Origin: Protea cynaroides
Lineage: Eukaryota > Streptophyta > Magnoliopsida > Proteales > Proteaceae
DNA: 64,000 nucleotides
Assembly (NCBI GenBank): GCA_028583415.1
Contig: CM053274.1
Location: 89,109,902-89,173,901, forward strand
Reading direction: 5' to 3'
A program made the translations under genes and the position numbers. The notes below the pieces were generated by a model. It was not told the DNA's origin. It was given only the letters and a program-made list of their open reading frames with translations, and did no database searches. Below, in pieces: positions 35,116 to 44,554 of this stretch. Positions within the stretch are counted from its first letter, which is position 1, and the number at the start of each line of letters is the position of its first letter.

Positions 35116-35670
35116 CACCATAGCCCACCTATCAAAGTAAACCTCTTGATTTAACATTCTTCCCTTCAGTAATACTATGCCAAGACCAACTTGGTTGATG
35201 ACTTGGTGAAGCAGATAGGAAATCATGGTTTGAAAATAGATAGGTTTCATAAATTTTGCCAGAAAAGAAGAAGGGTCCGATAATAATTGCCATGTCACCT
35301 TCAATAATAGTGTACGATTATGGTGTGAAGGATCTTGGAAACCTAAGCCTCTTTTTTCCTTAGATCTGCATAGTCGTCGCTAAGATATCTAGTGCAAACA
35401 GGTTATCCTCTTTGTTCCCCTAATAAAATTTAATGGTCATCGCCATAATTCCTTGTGTTAAGACTCCAGTATTTTGAAATGGGATGAAGCATAGTTTGGC
35501 ATAGAGAAAGCCACATATTTGAGCAGCTTTTCTTTACCGATATGTGTTAACAACTTAGATTTCCACCCATCTAACTTGTTAGCCACCTTCAGAGTAATGT
35601 CCTTATATAATTCTTTCTTTGAAATGAAGAGAATTATCAATGAAATATATGCTTAAGAGGAAGGAGGAAT
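33960..35670 (-). pseudogene. L1-type LINE remnant (end of RT, zinc region, RNase H)
   Basis: Read on the minus strand. It starts with the RT C-terminal phrase NKLDGWKSKLLTHIGKEKLL followed by SMPNYASSHFKIL, then KVTWQLLSDPSSFLAKFMK and IWTDTWVATLLGFRIKF. An LRCGFNEET-like region with LACPFAKAFGF matches the zinc-binding segment after RT in plant L1 elements. An RNase H-like YYKLNTDARFSSEHLGA follows at about 34101-34160. Many frame breaks are present, and an (AT)n tract at 35025-35112 has grown inside it. The 5' side is missing; it abuts a copia LTR at about 35680. Confidence 0.75.
35025..35112. repeat. (AT)n microsatellite inside the LINE remnant
   Basis: About 44 AT units between the parts of the LINE that code for a WAMVI/YGDH-like segment and IWTDTW. 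Alternating Ile-Tyr frames here are artefacts of the repeat. Confidence 0.95.
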
Positions 35671-35679
35671 TGAAAAGAT

Positions 35680-36118
35680 ATTGTTTTTCTATATATCATT
35701 ACACAGGACAAAGCCTCAATTTATACACAACGATAACCACGAAAATCAGTGGAACCGTGTCCTAAACTTTGGGATGTGGTATGGTTACATGCCATCTTTA
35801 TCCAATTATAGATTTACATTGACTATTGATTGCCTACCATCTATATCCGATTACATATTTACATTGACTATTGATTGCCTAATTTACACCTAGCTGATTG
35901 AGTTCCCATTTTTTCCAATTATAGCTAATTGATACAATTGATTGGGATCCCATCTTTATTCAATTACAGCTAATTGATATAGCTGATTGAATTCCCATCT
36001 TTATCCTTTACATGCCCCCGCAAAATGGAACTCCGTGAGGAGAGTCCAATCTTGTCCCTAAGCAATTGAAATCGAGTATGTGGAAGCGATTTGGTGAGAA
36101 CATCCGCTAACTGATCAG
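35680..36118 (-). mobile_element. 3' end of a copia element: RNase H tail and LTR
   Basis: Minus strand: DQLADVLTKSLPHTRFQLLR followed by KIGL at about 36118-36040, the usual last residues of copia RNase H. Next come a GCGGGGGCA purine tract and an LTR starting TGTAAAGGATAAAG at 36012. The LTR holds repeated TAGCTGTAATTG / CAATTAGC phrases. Its outer end near 35680 is approximate; no partner LTR was found. Confidence 0.65.
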
Positions 36119-36726
36119 TAGAAGAACATGTGTCACCCGAAAAGCACTACTTGGAACCTGTTCAGGAATGAAATGATAGTCTAATATTAAAATTTGTAAA
36201 GAAATGTGATGTAAGTCATGAAAATATATGGGAAAAACCATGAAAATACCATGAAAAGCACTACTTCGAACCTGTTTTATTTAAAAATAATGCTTATTTG
36301 CTCCGAATCTGTTTGATTTTTATCAACATATGTGCCTTATAAAGACCATTTGAGCATTTAACCAAAAAAAAAAAAAATGTGGGGTGAGGGAGAATTATTC
36401 GTACCACCCTGGGACTTAGTTCCAAATACATCTACTATCATAAAGTTCACAACAATTACACGTACTACCCTTAATTGCCAAACATTGTTACATTGAAGGC
36501 CACTCTGTTAGTTGTTGATGACAGCACGGATTTTATTTTTGAAGGTCCAAAATACCCTTATGGGTAGTGTGCGACCATACTAGTGTTTTGTGAAATGAAA
36601 AGACAAAATTCTCCTTTCACTTCCTTTCCCTTCCCTTTTCTTTTTCAGTTTCCTTTCTGTTTGCTAAAATGGTGAACTAAGAAAGCGCAATCGACAATGC
36701 GAACAAGAAGGAAAGGCGACAGCAGT

Positions 36727-36970
36727 GGATCCAAATCCTCTGCTCCCAGGGGTTCGGGAGGAGGGTGACTCACCAGCCGATGCCCAACACGTGGGTGTCA
36801 GCTAGATCCGAGCCCTCCATCCGAGCCAATAAGGTGAGCCGACAGGGGGTGTTGGCTTATGCATCTGCTCAGATGGAGGGCTTGGATCCAACTGACACCC
36901 ACTTGTCGAGCATTGGCTGGTGGGAGTCGCATCTCCTCCCAAACACCTGGGAGGAGAGGATTTGAATATC
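36727..36970. mobile_element. MITE with CTCCTCCC-type inverted ends, copy 2
   Basis: Starts GGATCCAAATCCTCTGCTCCC and ends (inverted) GATATTCAAATCCTCTCCTCCC. The interior contains inverted CCGAGCCCTCCATCCGAGC / GAGGGCTTGGATC phrases. Confidence 0.75.
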
Positions 36971-37190
36971 TCGGTGGTACAAAGGATCCATTGTGCTCGG
37001 AGTGATAGTGAACATCCAAGGAGCCATGTTGGAGACTATCCCGTAGTATGGTCGGTATTTTCGACAGAGCAGACGACGACAACCCCTGCTTTGATGGCGT
37101 GAAAGGAAACGATGGCAATTCCATTGTTGAAGTAGTTGGTGGGAAAACCACCTAGGGACACAGAGATAATATTGACACCATGGATCCCAT
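36966..37190 (-). pseudogene. Subtilisin-like protease fragment
   Basis: The minus strand reads GVNIISVSLGGFPTNYFNNG, IAIVSFHAIKAGVVVVCSVE, NTDHTTG, and after a one-base shift VSNMAPWMFTITPSTMD. This is the stretch of plant subtilases between the catalytic histidine and serine regions (family pattern: SLGG...GIAIGSFHA...G(I/V)VVV(C)SAGN.GP.P.(T)VSN.APW..TV.AST.DR). The catalytic Asp, His and Ser blocks are absent. A TAG stop and a shift show that it is a dead piece, about 75 codons long. Confidence 0.8.
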
Positions 37191-37440
37191 TTGACGAGAC
37201 TCAACCAGTAGCCTCCCATTAAGTGCTCGCTAGGAATCGAATTTTTGAAAGGATCTGATGATAAAATAGCATCCCGCTGAGCTTCAAATGCCATTCCAGT
37301 GATAGGGTTTCATGCTGAGGGAAGTGCTCCTCTGATTGCTTTAGGATGAGGACTCTTGTCTGCTATTACCCACCCCATTAGTATCATGTTCCAATCATCA
37401 CCAAAATCAACAGCCAACTCTTCATAGACATCGGCTTCAT

Positions 37441-37668
37441 GGATTCACATCCTCTCCTCCCAGAGATTCGGGAGGAGGGGGACGCCCCCGTTGGATGGCC
37501 GACACATGGGGCTCGGGTGAATCCGAGCCCTCCATCCGAGCTGACACCCCCTGTCGGCTCGGTGTTGGCTCGGATGGAGGGCTAAGATGCACCCGAGCCC
37601 CATGTGTCGACCATCCAACGGGGACATCTCCCTCCTCCCAAACCTTTGGGAGGAGAGGATTCAGATCC
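37441..37668. mobile_element. MITE with CTCCTCCC-type inverted ends, copy 3
   Basis: The clearest copy. GGATTCACATCCTCTCCTCCC at the left mirrors GGGAGGAGAGGATTCAGATCC at the right. Long internal arms (GATGGCCGACACATGGGGCT / GCCCCATGTGTCGACCATCC) make most of the element a hairpin. Flanks GGCTTCAT and AACTTCAT agree at six of eight bases. Confidence 0.85.
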
Positions 37669-38175
37669 CAACTTCATCCGGAACTGCTAAGAAAGGACTG
37701 GTTAAAAATTGGCAGTGGACAAGGAGCCTTTCACATGGTGGTATGAGAAAAACAGAGCGGGGAAGAGTGTGCTTGATAGGGAGAGGAGAAGAATAAGGTT
37801 AACGATCACGTAAATAACCGTTCATCAGATACTAGTACAATAAACAAACCACAGAGATCGAAAACTCCCTAAAAAAAGTCCTCAAGGGTTTTTCATCGGG
37901 ATAGGAGCATACCTTGTTTTTGTCATTTATGTTAATTTTCAAATAAAAAATTATAAAAATATTTAATACGATAAATTAAGGTCAAGGAATTCATCATTTC
38001 TTATTTTTAGAAGGTTAAAAAAAGTAATTTCAATTTATGTTGCTGGTAAATGCAACAAGGGTAAAATTGTCTTTAAATTTTTTTTACTAGAAAAATTGAG
38101 GTGCAACTGTATTAATTGTTGAAAACTTTAAGGTAACAAGTGTATTTGGACCTAAGAGGTACGAATATTTTTCCC

Positions 38176-38763
38176 ATAAAAAAAAAAAAAAAAAGACCAT
38201 TTGACAAAGGAAAAAAAGTTAAGCCGATGAAAGATTTGCTTCCATCAAAGCACACAAGTCTCCTAACACACGTATATTTACAAATTTCAAAAGTTTCCAA
38301 TGGCAAACAATTTCTTGTTAGTTACCGGTGTTTTATTTTAACAGTTTTATTTCGGAGTCAGTAACCTTGCTTTGGAATTGTCCTTTCGGGCACAGTGGCA
38401 GCAGGAAAGAATCAACGAACCGAAGAAATCCTATATCCTCTATTCCAATCTTTAACGACCCTCCATCCATCTACTGAAGAAGAAGAAGAACAATCACCCT
38501 AATCTCTCAGAGTAGCGGAGCCCGGGCAATGAATACCAAAGTCCATGCAACAAGATGTGCTTCATTTGTACAATTTTCATGACATCTTATTGATCGGCTA
38601 TCTTCACATTTCAATACATTCCGTTTTGCACTATTACCTCTCGACAGCTTTCTTCATCTTTTCTTGAAGCATTTCAAAATCTAAATTGAGACATTTCCAC
38701 CAATTAAATAAACCAATAAAACACAAACAAAAACAATAACAATAAGAAATTATCATTTTAAGA
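38176..38763. other. No gene seen
   Basis: A poly(A) run at 38178-38194, a GAA repeat at 38477-38491 and otherwise unremarkable sequence. A short ATG frame at about 38529 has no supporting features. Confidence 0.4.
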
Positions 38764-39030
38764 TGTTACATCTTAGTCCCACATTGGTTCTACCAAAGTC
38801 GAGTAAGAGTTAATATACTCTTGGCATATACTCTTGGCAACCCTCTCTAGATAAGCCGGTTTTGAGGGATGAGAACCAAGATCGTATCAATTTCGGAGAA
38901 GAGGTACTGTGGAAAGGACTACCTGAGTTAGGCGAGAGAAAAAGCCGCCTCGGGGGCCAGCCGCCGGAACGTCGACTGTGAAGGGTGGGGGAATGTTACA
39001 TCTTAGTCTCACATTGGTTCACAACTCAGG
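38764..39030 (+). repeat. Short LTR-element remnant (TRIM/LARD style)
   Basis: TGTTACATCTTAGTCCCACA (38764) occurs again at 38995 as TGTTACATCTTAGTCTCACA, directly after the purine tract GAAGGGTGGGGGAA. The layout of LTR start, short interior, polypurine tract and second LTR start indicates a very small or internally deleted LTR element. The second LTR is not complete. Confidence 0.5.
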
Positions 39031-39242
39031 GGAACTCGCCTTCTCCATAATCTCCGACGGAAAAGGCTCCTTCTTCGACTACTGCCATTTCTTCAAATAA
39101 GACAGTCAATTTGCATTTATCACAAGCCGTGTCGAGCCCAAGGAGGAGAGGAGTTCTTGGGTCCGAACTTCAACATTGGCCAAGAAGATTGGTTTTTGGA
39201 TGATATTTGCATAACTTCGAGGGAATGGGAGGAAGGGTTTTG

Positions 39243-39586
39243 TGTTGAGTTGTGTCTTGTATTCTGTGGAGTCCACACAATTAATAGAGTTGTACTTGTA
39301 TTAGAATTTGGTCTATTACATGTATATGATAAACTTATAATTGTAGTGGGATTAGGATTTCTAGGTTTCCTATATATGTTGTCTCTGTGGGAAAAATCCT
39401 AGAAAAAAGGCTGGGTGACAGCTGTGAGGCTGACAGAGGAGAACACTCTGTCAGGTGGAGAGTTGTAGAGATTTCTTAGCAATAAAGAATTCTCTTTTTC
39501 TCCGTGAACGTAGGCATCCCACAATGGGGTGTTGAACCACGTTAATCTTTGTATTTTTCTTTCTGTTTGCGTCTCCGATCCTAACA
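39243..39586 (+). mobile_element. Solo LTR of the small LTR family
   Basis: TGTTGAGTTGTGTC...CGATCCTAACA, 344 bp, with a perfect 5-bp duplication TTTTG at 39238-39242 and 39587-39591. Homologous to the LTRs at 28037-28353 and 30363-30657 (shared GAACACTCTGTCAGGTGGA, GTAGGCATCCCAC and GGTGTTGAACCACGTT phrases). Confidence 0.92.
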
Positions 39587-40261
39587 TTTTGTGCATCATC
39601 GGAGAAGAGAGTCGCCGGAGAAGATGAGTGTTTTATTGAATCGCCGTGTGGAGAAAGAAAAGAAAATTAGACAATAATGAGATATTTATCATAAGAGGAT
39701 CAATATATCATTTCTCAATTTTCGTTAACAGAACTTAATGCCATTGTATTTTTCGCCAGACTACTTACGTGAAACTTTCCAAAATGATGGATCGGATCCA
39801 CTCAGGAATCAGGATCAGCTGGGGGCTGTCACCGTCACGGTATCCCTTGCAAGACGGGAAGCACCTGATTGTCAAATCAAGCATCTAATCGTCAATTCGA
39901 TTTGTGTGGGAAAAAAATATCTCACCAAACCTTCTATTAATGTAAGCAAGCGTTGTTTTGGATGGATACCTCAACAACAATCATTTGTAACTTGCTATTT
40001 CACCTTTCTGCTCACCTAATTAGGTTACATATGAAAATTTTCATTCAAACGTGAGAATTGATGTGACGGTGATAAGATTATCATATTACAATTTGATGGT
40101 CATCGATTTAAAATATAGAAACAACCATACGACCCATGGTTTTTGTCTAGGTAAGCTTGACTCATTGGGTAAGTATGACACATGGTTTTTGTACCTTTGA
40201 AACTCCACTCCGAATACAGACTCATATGACAAAGCCAGTAGGCATGAAGAATCACGGTCAT

Positions 40262-41676
40262 TGTACAGAAAAGAGCCATCTCATCATCCTTCTCCTACTG
40301 CCCAGCCTATATCCCAATTTATTTGATGGCACGTCACAGTTTTTTGATGGATAAACTACACGACACGAGATGGTCTTTTTCCTTTTTTCCATCTTATCAT
40401 CTTATACTGGCACGACTCTCAATATGGGACCTTGACAGCTTTTCTCAATAAAATTGGACGATCATAATCGATGGATCCGGATTTAACCGGCCCCATGTAT
40501 TACCTTGTCAGCATGGTTGGCAAGGGCCGGTGGTGGTAAAATTGTAAATTGGTTCATAAATGATTTATCGGTTGAATTCGATTCTAAATTATTATTAGTA
40601 GAAGCAATAACTGAAAATTGGTTCATAAATGATTTATTTATTGGATTCTATTAACAACCGGCCGGTTTATAGTTTCGTATAGAAAAGAGCCCTCTGGATC
40701 ATCCTTCTCCTGTTGCCCAGCTTGTATCCCAATTTATTCAATGGACGTCACAGTTTTTTTATAGATAATTAGCAAACTAGAAGACATGAGATGGTCTTTT
40801 TCCTTTTTCCATCATATCATCTTATACTGGTACGACTCTCAGTATGGGACCTTGACAGCTTTTCTCAATAACATTGGACGGTCATAATCGATGGATCCAG
40901 ATTTAACCGGCCCCATGTATTACCTTGTCAGCATGGTTGGCAAGAGCCGGTGGTGGTAAAATTATAAATTGGTTCATAAATGATTTATCGGTTAAATTCG
41001 ATTCTAAATTATTATTAGTAGAAGCCATAACTGAAAATTGGTTCATAAATGATTTATTTGTTGGATTCTATTAACAACCGGTTTATAGTTTCGTACAGAA
41101 AAGAGCCCTCTAGATCATCCTTCTCCTGTTACCCAGCCTGTATCCCAATTTATTCAATGGACGTCACAGTTTTTGGATGGATAATTAACGTACTAGAAGA
41201 CATGAGATGGTCTTTTTCCTTTTTCCATCTTATCCCCTTATACTAGCACGACTCCTAGTATGGGGTTATTATCGTCTCCAATTGCTGGATCCTCCAATCG
41301 AAGATCCAACGGTCTCTCTTAACCAGGCGCACCTACCGATGTATTGGTAGGCACGCCGAGTTAAAGAGAGACCGCTGGATCCTCGATTGGAGGATCCAGC
41401 AATTGGAGAGGATTATGACTCCCTAGTATGGGACCTTGACAGCTTTTCTCAGTAACATTGGACGATCATAATGGATGGATCCAGATTTAACCGGCCCCAT
41501 GCAGTACCTTGTCAGCATGGTTGGCAAGGGCCAGTTGTGGTAAAATTGTAAATTGGTTCATAAATGATTTATCGGTTGAATTCGATTCTAAATTATTATT
41601 AGTAAAAACCATGACTGAAAAGTGGTTCATAAATGATTTATTTGTTGGATTCTATTAACAACCAGTTTATAGTTTC
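40262..41676 (+). repeat. Three tandem copies of a ~415-bp repeat
   Basis: Units start at about 40262, 40676 and 41092 with GTA(C/T)AGAAAAGAGCC and contain TCATCCTTCTCCT, TTGACAGCTTTTCTC, CGGCCCCATGTATTACCTTG and AAATTGGTTCATAAATGATT. Copies are highly similar. The third is lengthened by a ~152-bp palindromic insertion plus its 15-16-bp flank duplication. No coding potential. Confidence 0.9.
41265..41416. mobile_element. Palindromic insertion in the third tandem copy
   Basis: The core at 41276-41408 is a near-perfect hairpin: CTCCAATTGCTGGATCCTCC on one side and its inverse ending at 41408, with about 49-bp arms and a 35-bp loop that itself contains CTACCGATG...TATTGGTAG. Host sequence GACTCC(C)TAGTATGGG is present on both sides (41250-41264 and 41417-41432), but only once in the sister copies. 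So it is an insertion with a long flank duplication. Confidence 0.85.
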
Positions 41677-43350
41677 TTACCGATTTCAATTAATCAATTG
41701 ATAAACAGTTTCTTATTCAGTTTATGAGGAAGGAGCAAACATTCTATGACAGTAATAGTGTAACGATAAAACTTCAATCATTGATTGATAAACTAAAAAT
41801 ATCATATCACAAGGGCAGGGGGTATAACACATTAAAATTGTGTACATATAAAATATTTATATGTAGTTTGGCAGTTAACCGGTTAAACTCTTTTTCCTTT
41901 CGGTTTCATTTAATCTGTTTCTTATCGGTTAACCGATAGCGGTTAACCGAGAGTTTAACTGTTATAAACCATAATCAAACCAATTAATAACTACGTGTAA
42001 AATCAAAAATCAAACTGATTAATTTTGGTTCAATTCGATATGTTTTTTTACCAATCAGTTTCAATTCGATTTCTCTGTTTCGGTTGAGAATTGACACTAT
42101 TAGAGTAGTAGATTTGATGTGTTTAACCATTTTTTGGGATCTTGAGAACGACTTAAGGCTTATCCAATCCTGATCTCGATCCCTTACCCAAATGAATGGT
42201 GGTTACTATTATTTTCCATGAATTTGGATATTAATATCAGGCTACCAACAAAATGAAAGGTGATATTAAGGTAGATTTCTCTTTTAATCTTCTCATGTCC
42301 TCTGGGAAAATCCTGTAACTGTCATTCACTCTGCGCAGATACCGATGCATTGATATGAAATCCCATTCTTCACAAATCACAAGCCAATTAATAGGCTAAC
42401 TGGTTTATGCTTCTTTTGATTTTAATTTAATTCTGCCCAGACTTTAATATGCCGTGATTAAGCTGCATTTTTAGACCCTCAAGAAAAAAATTGAATCATA
42501 CCTATAGTCTAAAAGAGAGAATTCACAATATAATATTCATTTGCCAAAATGGCCTATGTTTGGCTTTTTAGGTAGCCAAACAAGTGTCGCAACAGGAGAT
42601 GGGTGATGTTTTTGATGATTGGTTGATTAAAAATTGATCTGATACCGATCCGGATCAATAGATATCGGAGATTTCGATCATGAGTCCGATCCAATTGGAA
42701 ATGTAATCTCTTAGAATCCATACACTGGTTGCATATAGTATCCATAAGATGAATTGCATCTAATTTAAACCACTCAACCACCATCAACAAACTAGTGTTT
42801 TCCTTTGATGTTCAAGGTTACGCCTCGTGGCTGGGTTCCACTGGATTTATATAGCATTCTATCGTTGGACGATTTTTAGCTGTCCTCCAACTGGTTAGAA
42901 TTCATTCGATGCACATATCAATATGTCAGTATGAGCGTCTAGTAAATTTAACCATCATGACTCGACGAACTGGACAACATTGAGACGATTTTTTTCCGAT
43001 TCCACAATGAGCCTTTGAGACCTTAGAAATAATAGACTAGTTTTCTCCAAAAAATAATAATAATAATAGACTAGTGGTTCTTATTTGACATAATTGAATA
43101 TTTTTATCAGTATTGGTAAATAAAATAAGATATTCCTATGTGAGTATTTTAAAAGGTATACGTAGTGGGAGCCCACAATATTTGTGAGCCGTGGATGGGG
43201 TGTGGGACCCATAACCATCAACAGCTACCAAAGATCAATAATTGTTAGGGGAAAGATATATCAGTAGGCTTGGATCAGGTTTTCTAGAACAAGAATAGTT
43301 CCACTGCACGTATGGTCAGGGGAAGACATCTATCTTTTTTCTTTCCTTAA
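41677..43350. other. Intergenic, no gene seen
   Basis: Contains a short inverted-repeat-rich area at about 41870-41955 (GGTTAACCGATAGCGGTTAACC) and otherwise AT-rich DNA without recognisable coding content. Confidence 0.45.
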
Positions 43351-43359
43351 ACGCCCCCA

Positions 43360-44080
43360 ATTGTTGATGTCAAATAACGTTCGTCCTTTCTAGGTTGTTC
43401 AAGTCTGCACAAGAAGAAATAAACAAGCTCGTGTGAGAGGGTTGGAATACTCTAAGACCACTCCGATACTTAAATTAGTTTGAAATCAAACAGTATGAAA
43501 CTCTATAAAGAGGATCCAAGTTCCAATTTTGTGAGTACTTTTGTCAGATTGAAGCGAGGACAGAATACGCGAATGAAAAATGTTCAACCATTTACCTTTG
43601 AAATGGAGAGTATTAATAGGATTTTTGAGGAGTGGTCTTGGTTTGATGTACGTACTTATCTTGAAATACTGAGGTGGTATTCTTGCGTATCTCATAGTGT
43701 AAAATGTGGTTGTTCATAGGCCGTTGATTATCACTTTTCTTAAAGCATGGAGGTATGGTGGAACAAGATATTTGTATCTTGCCACGTGGCACTTTGTTGC
43801 ACGTTTGATTGCGTGGATCATCCCGTGAAGGACGTGCTTGAATGATATTTGGCACATGATGGCATGATCTTGGATTTGATTGTCTGGTTCTATACGTGTA
43901 AGCAGCTGAGGTGGTTATTCAATTGCCACGTAGAAACTAGGCTTCGTAATATGTAATCTCCTTGGAACTCACTTTGGGAGTCGGACTTCAACTCATTTTT
44001 CGAAGTCAGTGCCGAGTTCGTTATGAGGTCGGACATGGGTTAATGACACGTGCTTTGGGATGGTCGTGTTATGTACTCAT
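43360..44080 (+). repeat. Possible LTR remnant (Tat/Ogre-like style)
   Basis: TGTTGATGTCAAATAACGTT at about 43363 and ACCACTCCGATACTTAAATT at about 43459 resemble parts of long plant gypsy LTRs. No partner LTR or internal domain is present. Weak. Confidence 0.3.
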
Positions 44081-44086
44081 CCCCTT

Positions 44087-44502
44087 AGGGGTGTAAAAAT
44101 TGGCCCAAACTGAAATAGTTCAATTCTGCTTGGTCCAAACCGAAACCCAATCTTATTGGGCCCGTAATTGTATTGTCTTTTGAACTTGGATGAAAAGTCG
44201 AAACTGAATTGGACCGTTGATTTTCCCCAACCGACCTGATTAATAGATTGATTTTTTTTTTATCATGACTTAATAGAGCCCATTAAGCCAACTTATTATT
44301 GATTATATATAAAAAAATTGAAACCAGTCCATTGATGGACAAATATAGTGCCGATTACGCCATCCGATGAAAATCAAAACCAAATTGGACCGAAGTCGAA
44401 ACCAATATGAAATCGAAATTTTCTTATTGCATCATAATTTGGCTTGAGTGTGCAAGAACAAAATAGAATTCCAGACCAAATCGACCCGTTAACTCCCAGA
44501 CG
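44087..44502. mobile_element. Degenerate hAT-like element
   Basis: Starts with TAGGGGTGTAAAAATTGGCCC, like the AGGGTGTCAA ends of the hAT family at 47185 and 48127. Inside are CCAAACCGAAACCCAATC-type name-like repeats. The right end (…CGACCCGTTAACTCCC) is decayed. Confidence 0.4.
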
Positions 44503-44554
44503 GTGATTGGGACAGATGTCATCTTGTTGTACATGTACGTCCAGATGATCTCTG

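Larger units (their letters stand above)
36388..38175. mobile_element. Mutator-like element carrying a subtilase fragment
   Basis: Left end GGGAGAATTATTCGTACC, and the right end read inverted GGGAAAAATATTCGTACC. The match continues, imperfectly, for about 85 bp (GTCCAAATACA ... AAAGTT..CAACAATTA). No transposase is seen. Inside are a subtilase piece (36966-37190) and two MITEs of the CTCCTCCC family. No convincing 9-bp flank duplication was found. Confidence 0.6.

Noticed and set aside
34916..35304. Open frames full of alternating Ile-Tyr residues
   Set aside because: They are translations of the (AT)n tract at 35025-35112; the same applies at 51965-52332 and 32250-32468.
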